From assembly GCA_947426265.1 (NCBI GenBank), contig CANEDJ010000017.1, positions 1 through 27,502 on the forward strand: DNA of 27,502 nucleotides, given 5' to 3'. The stretch comes from MGBC102946 sp022793145 (GTDB taxonomy: Bacteria > Bacillota_I > Bacilli_A > RF39 > UBA660). The notes below the pieces were generated by a model. It was not told where the DNA came from. It ran no database searches and saw nothing but the letters and a program-made list of their open reading frames with translations. This document shows, piece by piece, positions 14,265 through 22,024 of this stretch (within the stretch, counting starts at the first letter, position 1; each line of letters begins with the position of its first letter). The position numbers and the translations under genes are program-made.

Positions 14265-15065
14265 ATGAATGTCTATCAAAGATTAAATAAAGTGATTGAT
14301 TATATAGAAACGCATTTAGAAGAAAATATTGATAACGAAAAACTATCAAAAATATTGGGTGTCAATTCTTATATGATGCATCGATTATTTAGTCTTCTTT
14401 TAGATATTTCTTTAAATGATTATATTCGTAGTAGAAGACTTTCCAATGCAGGATATGATTTATATCATGGTGACGAGAAAATTATTGATTTGGCTTTTAA
14501 ATATGGATATGAGAATGCAACTTCCTTTTCTAGAGCATTTACAAAATTTCATGGTATAAAACCAAGCGCTGCAAAGCAAAATCCAAGTGGTTTAAAGGTT
14601 TTTCCTCGTCTTACATTTAAAGAAAATGTGATGCCTTTAATACCTATGGAATATACAATTTTAGAACTTCCAGAGTTAGTATTATATGGAAAAGGTATGA
14701 AAACAGATGATGCTCATATTGAAAAAGATGCTCCAAAATTTTTTAAAGAGATGAGACAAAAATATGGAAAACAATATGGTGATATAACATATGGAATGGT
14801 TGTTTATGAAGCTCGCTTTGATAGTGATAAATATGAATATTGGGTATTATATGATAAAAAGATAGAAGAATTTCCCTCATATGTTATTCCGAAAGGAAAA
14901 TGGCTTTGTTTTGAGGTCCCAACTGATGAAGCGGCTGACATTCAAAGAATTTCCAGGCAATTTTATGAAGAATTTGTACCAAGTAGTAAATATCATTTTC
15001 GTGATGTACCTGAGTTAGAATATTATCATAATAATAGGGTAAGTTTTTTAGTTCCAATAGACTGA
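14265..15065 (+). CDS. AraC-family regulator with GyrI-like ligand domain
   Basis: A 266-residue protein in two parts. Residues about 1-105 are an AraC/XylS DNA-binding domain with two helix-turn-helix units (DNEKLSKILGVNSYMMHRLFSLLLD and IDLAFKYGYENATSFSRAFTKFHGIKPS). Residues about 125-265 form a GyrI-like (BmrR/Rob-type) effector domain, with YTILELPELVLYGKGM, YGMVVYEARFDS, IPKGKWLCFEVP and the ending FRDVPELEYYHNNRVSFLVPID. This architecture is known in regulators that sense small, often cationic, molecules such as drugs. No efflux pump gene is adjacent, so its targets are not evident. It ends in TGA, which shows that UGA is a stop codon here. Confidence 0.9.
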   Translation: MNVYQRLNKVIDYIETHLEENIDNEKLSKILGVNSYMMHRLFSLLLDISLNDYIRSRRLSNAGYDLYHGDEKIIDLAFKYGYENATSFSRAFTKFHGIKPSAAKQNPSGLKVFPRLTFKENVMPLIPMEYTILELPELVLYGKGMKTDDAHIEKDAPKFFKEMRQKYGKQYGDITYGMVVYEARFDSDKYEYWVLYDKKIEEFPSYVIPKGKWLCFEVPTDEAADIQRISRQFYEEFVPSSKYHFRDVPELEYYHNNRVSFLVPID

Positions 15066-15097
15066 CTAAAATTGACAACAAAAAGTCAGTTTTTTTT
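15061..15097 (+). terminator. Intrinsic terminator after the AraC-type gene
   Basis: ACTGACT (15061-15067, containing the TGA stop) pairs with AGTCAGT (15084-15090), 7 bp perfect, followed by Ts to 15097. Confidence 0.85.
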
Positions 15098-15107
15098 ATT
15101 TGGTTTT

Positions 15108-15116
15108 TGATATAAT
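15108..15116 (+). promoter_or_regulatory. Extended -10 promoter of the ATPase/Cys-rich gene pair
   Basis: TGATATAAT, TATAAT at 15111-15116, located just after the preceding terminator and before the RBS AAGGTGA and the ATG at 15141. Confidence 0.55.
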
Positions 15117-15140
15117 TTTCCATAAAAAAGGTGAGCATTT

Positions 15141-16943
15141 ATGAAATTTTATACAGAAATATATTTTACAAAATCTTTAATAGAGGAAACTGATTGGGAG
15201 AATTTATGTCATGAAATTTCTGATTATTTGGGCTTTTTTTCAAAATGGAATTTGATTATTTCTTTTGATGATAAGCTCCACTATTATATACAAACAAAAG
15301 TCAAGCTTCCTGTTTCTTTTTCAAAAGTAGAAAAATTTTTATTAAAATCAGTATCTTATCAGCCACTAAAGGGAAGATGGAAAGGATTTTCTTTTGTCAA
15401 AGTTTCAGATACAGTATTAGAATTATACAACCGAAATCAAATAAAGAAACGAAAAGAAATAAAACAAATAGAAATAAAGTTTTATAAAGTATTAGATAAA
15501 TTATTTTCGTTTATGAATTTGCAATTATTTTATAAAAATCAAATTCGAAAAGAAAAAATTTTTATTTCTTTTCCCTTTAGTTTGCTCAAAATAGATTTTA
15601 GTGAAGAAAAAAGATTTGGATATCAAAAAGCAGGTTTTTTAGATATAAAAAAATCATTGGTACTATTAACAAATAAGGAAGATAATTCTATTTTAGAGGT
15701 AGATTCTTTTCCCTATGCAGAAGAAAAAAATTATTTAAATTTATCTCATTATGATTTTTATAAGCATTCTTTAATTGTAGGAGCAAGTGGAACAGGAAAA
15801 TCTAAATTAATGGGGTTAATTACTTCAGCACTTCTCCATAATGAAGATTTAAAAGCACGATATAAAATTGTGATTATTGACCCTCATGCGAGTTTAAAAG
15901 ATGATATTGGTGGATTAGAAGAAGTATCTTTAATCGATTTTGAAATGGCAAGTATTTCTTTATTTGGTGGAAAAAAAGAAGATGCTTTTGTAACAACGGA
16001 ATTATATTTGTCTTTATTTTCTACTTTATTAAATGGATATAATGCCAAATTAGAAAGAGTTTTAAGACATTCTATTTATTTGTTACTTTATATAGAAGAT
16101 TTTACTTTTATGAATATGAAAAAGCTATTATTGGATTTAGAATATCGCTTACAAGTATTAAAAGAGAACGAGGTACCAGTATCTATCAATCAATTTTTTA
16201 TGGGAGACTTTAATGAATTGAAAAATCAATCCTATAGCGAAGCCATAGCGCCTGTTATTTCTTTTCTAGATGAAATGGAATTGGTTTTTCAAAATCTTGG
16301 TAAAAAAAACTTAAAAGAGCAAATTAGTGAGAACTTTGTTACGATTTTTTCATTAGACTCGATGAAATTAGGAACTCATACAATCAAGACAATATCTGGA
16401 TTTTTAATGCAACAGATGTTATATGTAGCGATGCAAAAAGAAATAGAGGAACATATTATATTTATGATTGATGAAGTTTCTCTTTTAGAGAATCCTGTTC
16501 TTTCTAGAATGTTATCAGAAGCTAGAAAGTATGGTTTATCTTTACTATTAGTAGAACAATATTTTGACCAAATTAGTTCTTCTTTAAAAAATTCTATTTT
16601 TACAAATGTACAAAACTATTATGTTTTTAGAGTATCCATAAAGGATGCTGAAGAATTAAAAGACCATATGGAAATGGGTATTGAGGAAGATAAAAAAGTA
16701 AAACTGCTTTCAACCTTAAAGGAGCGTGAATGCATTGTAAAACTTTGTAAAAATGGAACTTTATATCCAGCAATCAAAGCAAATACCTGTTTTTTAAAAT
16801 CAGTTCCTTGTAAAAATTTGGTGTATGATATCAAAAATGATACGCAATTTGAATATAAACAGTTTTCTTTTGATATGAATGCTACCACTTCTACTGAAAT
16901 GTTATTAAAATCCATTTCCTCTAGTCGAAAGAAGGTTTTTTAG
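15141..16943 (+). CDS. HerA/VirB4-class P-loop ATPase of unknown role
   Basis: A 600-residue protein. Residues 1 to about 200 form an unrecognised N-terminal domain without transmembrane helices. Then comes an ATPase of the HerA/FtsK superfamily: Walker A GASGTGKSK at about 214-222, VIIDPHASLKDDIG near 245 (the DPH pattern seen in VirB4 and DUF87 proteins), Walker B IIFMIDEVSLL at about 439-449, and the downstream LSEARKYGLSLLLVEQYFDQI sensor-like stretch found in DNA-pumping ATPases. Related proteins move DNA or protein substrates through hexameric rings. No conjugation, relaxase or NurA nuclease gene is nearby. The gene abuts the next one (stop 16941-16943, next ATG 16944), so the two products probably work together. 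Confidence 0.75.
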   Translation: MKFYTEIYFTKSLIEETDWENLCHEISDYLGFFSKWNLIISFDDKLHYYIQTKVKLPVSFSKVEKFLLKSVSYQPLKGRWKGFSFVKVSDTVLELYNRNQIKKRKEIKQIEIKFYKVLDKLFSFMNLQLFYKNQIRKEKIFISFPFSLLKIDFSEEKRFGYQKAGFLDIKKSLVLLTNKEDNSILEVDSFPYAEEKNYLNLSHYDFYKHSLIVGASGTGKSKLMGLITSALLHNEDLKARYKIVIIDPHASLKDDIGGLEEVSLIDFEMASISLFGGKKEDAFVTTELYLSLFSTLLNGYNAKLERVLRHSIYLLLYIEDFTFMNMKKLLLDLEYRLQVLKENEVPVSINQFFMGDFNELKNQSYSEAIAPVISFLDEMELVFQNLGKKNLKEQISENFVTIFSLDSMKLGTHTIKTISGFLMQQMLYVAMQKEIEEHIIFMIDEVSLLENPVLSRMLSEARKYGLSLLLVEQYFDQISSSLKNSIFTNVQNYYVFRVSIKDAEELKDHMEMGIEEDKKVKLLSTLKERECIVKLCKNGTLYPAIKANTCFLKSVPCKNLVYDIKNDTQFEYKQFSFDMNATTSTEMLLKSISSSRKKVF

Positions 16944-17639
16944 ATGAATGATGAAATCGCAATCGCAGTGGTTCAAAAAATTATGGTCTCTATTTTTGGA
17001 AATTATAAAATTAGTTCTTTGGAGGAAATTTTGAATCGGTATGCATTTGATATTAAATTACCAGAACCAGTAATTGATTCCACAACAGGAGAAACTACTT
17101 GGGCGGCTTCTACAAATCCTATGAAATATATTACAGAAATGAATATGGAACAAAAAGATAGGAAAGAAGGTTGGATGCAAAAGGGGGAAATCACTAATTT
17201 TGATGACATTATAAAATTATGGGAACAAATTAATTATCGGACAACAGAGCGAGTTTATAATTCTATGGATGTAGCAAAAAGTGATACCATCTATGGATGT
17301 GAAAAAGTATATCGCTCTTTGGATTCTAGAAATTCTAAAAATTTGATTTTTTGTGATGGAGTTGGAGATTCTGAATATGTACTGGCTTCCGAAAGAAGTG
17401 TAAATTGTAGATTTTGTATTCGAATAGCAGATTCTGCTAATTGTACCAATAGTTATGCAGTTGCATGTTCTAATACAGTGAGTAACAGTTTCTTCATTGA
17501 AGACTGTAGCAATGTTCATGAATGCATTTTTTGTGCTCATGTGTCAAATAAACAATATTGTATTGGAAATGTACAATTAGAAAAAGAACAATATGAAATG
17601 ATTAAAAAGAAATTGATAGAATGGATGTTGGAAAATTGA
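16944..17639 (+). CDS. Cysteine-rich, solenoid-like protein paired with the ATPase
   Basis: A 231-residue protein. The first ~115 residues are a mixed, soluble region (LPEPVIDSTTGETTWAAS, then an NFDDIIKLWEQ helix). From about residue 108 to 206 there is a degenerate repeat of roughly 10-12 residues rich in Ser, Asn, Cys and aromatic residues, with ten cysteines at 119, 137, 155, 158, 167, 175, 188, 194, 197 and 206. The spacing suggests a beta-solenoid with cysteine ladders or a metal-binding surface. It ends in a helix (EKEQYEMIKKKLIEWMLEN). I recall similar NKxYCIxNxQ...KEEYExxxxKI endings in uncharacterised proteins of other bacteria, including candidate phyla; this is recollection, not a search. 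It starts immediately after the ATPase stop, with AGAAGG upstream. Confidence 0.7.
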   Translation: MNDEIAIAVVQKIMVSIFGNYKISSLEEILNRYAFDIKLPEPVIDSTTGETTWAASTNPMKYITEMNMEQKDRKEGWMQKGEITNFDDIIKLWEQINYRTTERVYNSMDVAKSDTIYGCEKVYRSLDSRNSKNLIFCDGVGDSEYVLASERSVNCRFCIRIADSANCTNSYAVACSNTVSNSFFIEDCSNVHECIFCAHVSNKQYCIGNVQLEKEQYEMIKKKLIEWMLEN

Positions 17640-17664
17640 TGGAGAACAAAATTTCGCTTTTCTC

Positions 17665-17693
17665 TTTACATTTAAAATTTTTATCGATATAAT
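17665..17693 (+). promoter_or_regulatory. Upstream promoter of uvrA
   Basis: TTTACA (17665-17670), 17-base spacer, TATAAT (17688-17693). This would give a leader of about 85 bases to uvrA. Confidence 0.65.
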
Positions 17694-17743
17694 AGTAACT
17701 GATGTTATTTCCTACATTTGGAAATGAAAGAAACTATGGATTG

Positions 17744-17752
17744 TGTTATAAT
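17744..17752 (+). promoter_or_regulatory. Second, extended -10 promoter of uvrA
   Basis: TGTTATAAT (TGn-TATAAT) with TATAAT at 17747-17752, closer to the gene. I looked for a LexA box of the Bacillota GAAC-N4-GTTC type in 17640-17785 and saw none. Confidence 0.5.
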
Positions 17753-17785
17753 AGAAGCTATCTGTAGTAAGAAAGAAGGAGTAAA

Positions 17786-20602
17786 ATGGATAAGATTATT
17801 GTAAAGGGAGCAAGAGAAAATAACTTAAAAAATGTATCAATAGAGTTACCAAAAAATAAGCTTATTGTAATGACTGGAGTAAGTGGTTCTGGAAAGAGTA
17901 GTTTAGCATTTGATACTATTTATGCAGAGGGAGAACGACGTTACGTAGAAAGTCTTAGTGCCTATGCAAGACAATTTTTAGGTGGAAGTGAAAAGCCAGA
18001 TGTAGATAGTATTGAAGGACTTAGTCCATCTATTAGTATTGACCAGAAAACAACCAATAAAAATCCAAGAAGTACAGTAGGAACAGTGACTGAAATTTAT
18101 GATTATTTAAGACTTTTATATGCAAGAATAGGTGTTCCTTATTGTCCTATTCATAAACGTCCTATCACAAGTCAAAGTATTGAAGAAATGACAAACCAAA
18201 TTTTAAAATTGGAATTAGGCACTAAAATTCGTGTTTTAGCGCCCGTTGTTCATGGAGAAAAAGGAACTTTTAAAGACTTATTAGGAAATTTATCAAAAGA
18301 TGGTTATGTACGTGCTAGAATTGATAATGTGGAATATGAATTAAATGAAAAAATTAATTTAGAAAAGAATAAAAAACATAATATTGAGGTAGTAATTGAC
18401 CGATTAATCATGAAAGAAGATGTTCGTAGTAGACTCTATGAAGCAATTGAGCTATCAACAAAACTAGCACATGGAAAATGCGTGATTGATGTAGTAGGTG
18501 GAGAAGAAATTGTCATGAGCGAATCTTATGCTTGTCCAGACTGTGATTTTTCACTTCCTGAATTAGAACCAAGGATGTTTTCTTTTAATGCACCTTACGG
18601 AGCTTGTCCAGATTGTAAAGGTCTAGGTGTAAAGTTAAAAATAGATGAAGATTTGGTTATTCCAAATAGAGATTTGAGTATTCATGAAGGGGCGATTGTA
18701 TCTTTAAATTTGAGTGATGAACAAAGTACTTATAGCACGCAAATAGAAACTTTGGCAAAATTTTATGATATTGATTTGGATATGCCAATTAAAAATATGG
18801 ATAAAAAGAAACTAGATATTATTTTGTATGGTTCTAAAGATTTGTTAGAATTTCACTATGTATCAAAAACTGGGAACACCAGAACAAGCAAAGATTATTT
18901 TGAAGGAATCATTACGAATTTAGAAAGACGATATATGGAAACAAAAAGTGGTTGGATTCGTGATTGGATTGAAGGATTTATGACAGAACTTACTTGCCCA
19001 ACTTGTTATGGGGCAAGATTGCATGATTCTGTATTATCTGTGTTAGTAGGAAAAAAGAACATTTATGAGTTAACTCTTATGAGCATTGGTGATTTACAAG
19101 ATTTTTTCAGCAAACTAAAATTAAATAAAGAACAAGAAGAAATTTCTAGATTGATTATAAAAGAAATTAATTCAAGACTTACCTTTTTAGTAAATGTGGG
19201 GCTTGCGTATTTAACATTAGCTAGAAGTGCTTCTACGTTATCAGGAGGAGAAGCGCAACGTATCCGTCTTGCAACACAAATTGGTTCTAGGTTAACAGGT
19301 GTTTTATATGTTTTGGATGAACCTAGTATTGGACTTCATCAAAGAGACAATAATAAATTGATTCATTCTTTACAAGAAATGAGAGATTTAGGAAATACTT
19401 TAATTGTTGTAGAACATGATACAGATACAATGTTAGCAAGTGATTATTTGGTTGACATTGGTCCAGGAGCAGGATTACATGGTGGAACTGTGGTAGCAGA
19501 AGGAACTCCAGAAGAAGTTATGAAAAATAAGAATAGTTTGACAGGAAAATATTTATCTGGTGTGGAAAAAATAGAAGTCCCTGAAAAAAGAAGAAAAGGA
19601 AATAAACTATTTTTAGAAGTAAAAGGCGCAAAAGAAAATAACTTAAAAAATGTTAATGTTAAAGTGCCACTTGGTACGTTTACTTGTGTTACTGGAGTAA
19701 GTGGTTCTGGAAAAAGTAGTTTGGTAAATGAAATTATTTATAAAGCTGTTTTTAATAAAGTATACAAAGGAAAAGAAAAAGTAGGAACTTGTAAAGCGAT
19801 TAAAGGTTTAGAACATATTGATAAAGTCGTTGACATTTCACAGACACCAATAGGAAGAACTCCTAGAAGTAATCCAGCTACTTATACAGGAGTATTTGAT
19901 GACATTAGAGATGTATTTACAAATACCAAAGAAGCCAAAATCAGAGGGTATGATAAAAGTAGATTTTCTTTCAATGTAAAAGGTGGTCGCTGTGAAGCGT
20001 GCTCTGGAGATGGGGTCAAAAAAATAGAAATGCATTTCTTACCTGATGTCTATGTTCCTTGTGAAGTTTGTAGTGGAACTAGATATAATAGAGAAACATT
20101 AGAAATTAAGTTTAAAGGGAAAAATATCTATGATGTTTTAGAAATGAGAGTAGAAGAGGCATTAGAATTTTTTGATGCATTTCCAAAGATTAAAAATAAG
20201 TTACAAGTACTTATGGATGTTGGTTTATCTTATATCAAGTTAGGTCAAAGTGCTCCTACTTTATCAGGGGGAGAAGCAGGAAGAGTGAAGCTTGCGAAAG
20301 AATTACAAAAGAAGCCAACTGGGAAGAGTTTATTTATATTAGATGAGCCAACGACTGGACTACATGCTGATGATATTAAAAAGTTACTGGTTATTTTACA
20401 GAGAATAGTTGATAATGGGGATACTGTTTTGGTAATTGAACACAATTTAGATGTGATTAAAGTAGCAGATTATATTATTGACTTAGGTCCAGAAGGCGGA
20501 GATGGAGGAGGAACCATTGTAGCAACAGGAACTCCAGAGGAAATAGTAAAAGTGAAAGAAAGTTATACTGGTGAATTTTTGAAACCTTTGTTAAAGAAAT
20601 AG
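17786..20602 (+). CDS. uvrA: Excinuclease ABC subunit A
   Basis: UvrA, 938 residues, the damage-recognition ATPase of nucleotide excision repair. Two ABC-type ATPase modules are seen. The first has GVSGSGKSS near residue 32, an LSGGEAQRIRLATQIGS signature and VLDEPSIGLHQ. The second has GVSGSGKSS near 634, LSGGEAGRVKLAKEL and ILDEPTTGLH. Zinc-finger cysteine pairs appear at CPDCDF with CPDCKG, and at CEACSG with CEVCSG. The length is normal. The RBS is AGAAGGAG, 5 bases from the ATG. uvrB and uvrC are not in this window. Two tandem promoters precede the gene and a strong terminator ends it. Confidence 0.97.
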   Translation: MDKIIVKGARENNLKNVSIELPKNKLIVMTGVSGSGKSSLAFDTIYAEGERRYVESLSAYARQFLGGSEKPDVDSIEGLSPSISIDQKTTNKNPRSTVGTVTEIYDYLRLLYARIGVPYCPIHKRPITSQSIEEMTNQILKLELGTKIRVLAPVVHGEKGTFKDLLGNLSKDGYVRARIDNVEYELNEKINLEKNKKHNIEVVIDRLIMKEDVRSRLYEAIELSTKLAHGKCVIDVVGGEEIVMSESYACPDCDFSLPELEPRMFSFNAPYGACPDCKGLGVKLKIDEDLVIPNRDLSIHEGAIVSLNLSDEQSTYSTQIETLAKFYDIDLDMPIKNMDKKKLDIILYGSKDLLEFHYVSKTGNTRTSKDYFEGIITNLERRYMETKSGWIRDWIEGFMTELTCPTCYGARLHDSVLSVLVGKKNIYELTLMSIGDLQDFFSKLKLNKEQEEISRLIIKEINSRLTFLVNVGLAYLTLARSASTLSGGEAQRIRLATQIGSRLTGVLYVLDEPSIGLHQRDNNKLIHSLQEMRDLGNTLIVVEHDTDTMLASDYLVDIGPGAGLHGGTVVAEGTPEEVMKNKNSLTGKYLSGVEKIEVPEKRRKGNKLFLEVKGAKENNLKNVNVKVPLGTFTCVTGVSGSGKSSLVNEIIYKAVFNKVYKGKEKVGTCKAIKGLEHIDKVVDISQTPIGRTPRSNPATYTGVFDDIRDVFTNTKEAKIRGYDKSRFSFNVKGGRCEACSGDGVKKIEMHFLPDVYVPCEVCSGTRYNRETLEIKFKGKNIYDVLEMRVEEALEFFDAFPKIKNKLQVLMDVGLSYIKLGQSAPTLSGGEAGRVKLAKELQKKPTGKSLFILDEPTTGLHADDIKKLLVILQRIVDNGDTVLVIEHNLDVIKVADYIIDLGPEGGDGGGTIVATGTPEEIVKVKESYTGEFLKPLLKK

Positions 20603-20623
20603 AAAAAAACTATTTCTTTTTTT
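20593..20623 (+). terminator. Intrinsic terminator after uvrA
   Basis: AAAGAAATAG (20593-20602, ending with the TAG stop) pairs with CTATTTCTTT (20610-20619), 10 bp around seven As, and Ts run to 20623. Confidence 0.88.
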
Positions 20624-20771
20624 AGTACTTTTGATATTTTTTCTAGTATATATAAGTAGGTGATGCAAAGTATCTAACTTAAGTATTTACAGAATAGGGA
20701 TTGGCAATGGCGTTAAAATAAAAAATAGTGATTAAATTGATTCTGAGAAAAGAGCAAGTAACTTCATTTTA
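20624..20771. other. Non-coding stretch after uvrA
   Basis: AT-rich spacer between the uvrA terminator and the promoter at 20772. No start codon with a ribosome binding site, no hairpin with a T-run and no recognisable RNA was seen here. Confidence 0.4.
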
Positions 20772-20780
20772 TGGTATAAT
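20772..20780 (+). promoter_or_regulatory. Extended -10 promoter upstream of the mini-ORF and NUDIX gene
   Basis: TGGTATAAT, the same extended -10 sequence as at 634-642. The predicted start is near 20787, giving a leader of about 130 bases to the NUDIX gene that contains a 19-codon ORF. Confidence 0.6.
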
Positions 20781-20815
20781 ATAAATAGGTTATGTTATTG
20801 AAAAAGGAGAGAATT

Positions 20816-20875
20816 ATGAATAGTATTGGTGTCTGGATGACAAAACATTCTATTCAAAATGAATTTGAGGTCTAG
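20816..20875 (+). CDS. 19-codon ORF in the NUDIX leader (leader peptide or gene remnant)
   Basis: MNSIGVWMTKHSIQNEFEV followed by TAG. It has a strong Shine-Dalgarno sequence (AAGGAG, 20805-20810) at good spacing and lies downstream of an extended -10 promoter, so it is probably translated. The stop is 43 bases before the NUDIX start. It may be a regulatory leader peptide, a small independent protein or the start of a decayed gene. No run of a single amino acid typical of attenuator peptides is present. Confidence 0.4.
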   Translation: MNSIGVWMTKHSIQNEFEV

Positions 20876-20918
20876 TAAAGTTATAGAGGTTTAATTATTA
20901 AAATAAGAGGTGTTAAAA

Positions 20919-21380
20919 ATGGAAAAGAAAATCAGAAACGCAGTAAGGGTATATATAATAGAAGATGATAAAGTAGTTTGCATTCAATATAAAGAAGGAC
21001 CAATTGGTTATATCGATATGCCAGGTGGAAAAATAGAACAAGGAGAAACAGCGTATGAAGCTGCTATCAGAGAAGTAAAAGAAGAAACAGGAATGAGAGT
21101 AGAAAAGTTAGAGAAAATAGGAACCGTAATTGAGGAATATCCTGATAGGATTTATCATTTTCAAGTATTTATGGCACTGGATTTTTCAGGAAATCCCCAA
21201 GAATTTGTGGGAAATTCTTCCTTTTGGATTTCAATATCAGAATTAAAAAAGAAAGAAAAGCGTTTTGGAATTGCTTATTTGTTGAATTCAGAATATGAAG
21301 ATGATTTTAGAAATAAAACTTTGAATTATAAAATAGATGTTGAAATGAATCATACAATATTAAAAATAGAAAGAATGTGA
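20919..21380 (+). CDS. NUDIX hydrolase, substrate unknown
   Basis: A 153-residue NUDIX hydrolase with a complete NUDIX box: GGKIEQGETAYEAAIREVKEETGM, all metal-binding Glu residues present. The core before it (VRVYIIEDDKVVCIQYKEGPIGYIDMPGG) is typical of MutT/ADP-ribose-type members, but the substrate cannot be told. The ATG at 20919 is chosen over an in-frame GTG at 20910, since AAGAGGTG (20905-20912) overlaps the GTG and is 6 bases from the ATG. It is followed after four bases by the YcxB-like membrane gene, so the two are co-transcribed. Confidence 0.85.
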   Translation: MEKKIRNAVRVYIIEDDKVVCIQYKEGPIGYIDMPGGKIEQGETAYEAAIREVKEETGMRVEKLEKIGTVIEEYPDRIYHFQVFMALDFSGNPQEFVGNSSFWISISELKKKEKRFGIAYLLNSEYEDDFRNKTLNYKIDVEMNHTILKIERM

Positions 21381-21384
21381 ATTT

Positions 21385-21882
21385 ATGAATTTTGAATATC
21401 AATTAAAAGAATCAGATGAAAGGTATTTTTTAAAGGAGCGTCATAGAAAAACAAATATGATTTACTTTGTTTTGTTTTCTATATTTTATATTGCAATTAA
21501 TATTCCTATGCTCATGAAAAAGTTTTGGTTGTTCTTTACAATTTGTATTTTTTTTATCATTGTTCTTGGATTTGTATTATGGGGATGTAATTTTGTTTTT
21601 ACATTTATTGAACTAAAATTAAGACAAAAAGGTAGAAAAGAAGACTATATCAATTATCATTTTAGTGTTACTAAAAGAGGAATTACTCAAAGTACTGAAA
21701 ATTTAAAAAAAGAGGTACTATGGAAAGATATTAAAAAAATAAAAGTTAGAAGAAATTATATTTTTGTAGAACCAAAAAAGAATGAAGTTGCTTTTATATT
21801 TCAAAAAAACACAATGGGAGAAACCTATGAAAAATTAGTAGAAATAATAGTAACAAATATGAAATTATGTCAAAATAAATAG
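21385..21882 (+). CDS. YcxB-like membrane protein
   Basis: A 165-residue protein with two close hydrophobic segments (about residues 25-42 and 47-72) and a C-terminal soluble domain of YcxB type: the VTKRGITQST...EVLWKDIKKIKVRRNYIFVEPKKNEVAFIFQKN pattern. These proteins are inner-membrane proteins of unknown function. The start is 4 bases after the NUDIX stop, with only a weak Shine-Dalgarno sequence, which suggests coupling. Transcription probably ends at the hairpin at 21960-21988. Confidence 0.75.
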   Translation: MNFEYQLKESDERYFLKERHRKTNMIYFVLFSIFYIAINIPMLMKKFWLFFTICIFFIIVLGFVLWGCNFVFTFIELKLRQKGRKEDYINYHFSVTKRGITQSTENLKKEVLWKDIKKIKVRRNYIFVEPKKNEVAFIFQKNTMGETYEKLVEIIVTNMKLCQNK

Positions 21883-21901
21883 TATAAAATTCGCAGATTA
21901 C

Positions 21902-21930
21902 TTGCAATTAATATAAAAAAATGATATGAT
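21902..21930 (+). promoter_or_regulatory. Promoter-like element followed closely by a terminator
   Basis: TTGCAA (21902-21907), 17-base spacer, TATGAT (21925-21930). A transcript from here would reach the terminator at 21960-21988 after about 50 bases. Confidence 0.45.
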
Positions 21931-21959
21931 GAATTGGTAAAACAACGACAAGTAAATAT

Positions 21960-21988
21960 AAGAGGAAGTACTGATTACTTCTTTTTTT
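21960..21988 (+). terminator. Intrinsic terminator upstream of add
   Basis: AAGAGGAAGTA (21960-21970) pairs with TACTTCTTTTT (21976-21986), including two G-U pairs, around CTGAT, with Ts to 21988. It ends the NUDIX/YcxB transcript and any short RNA from 21902-21930. Confidence 0.8.
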
Positions 21989-21998
21989 AATTTTCTTA

Positions 21999-22007
21999 TG
22001 TTACAAT
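21999..22007 (+). promoter_or_regulatory. Extended -10 promoter of add-deoD
   Basis: TGTTACAAT (TGn-TACAAT) after the terminator and before the RBS AGAAGGTG of add. Confidence 0.5.
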
Positions 22008-22024
22008 GAATAAGAAGGTGAAAT

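Noticed and set aside
15063..15065. Possible reassignment of UGA to Trp, as in Mollicutes
   Set aside because: TGA ends several genes at their expected lengths and is followed by terminators or new starts; Trp is encoded by TGG throughout.
15141..17639. HerA-NurA DNA end-processing pair
   Set aside because: The partner gene has no nuclease motif and the ATPase has a different N-terminal region, so only the ATPase class is shared.
17640..17785. LexA (SOS) box in front of uvrA
   Set aside because: No GAAC-N4-GTTC-like dyad was found; two ordinary promoters explain expression.
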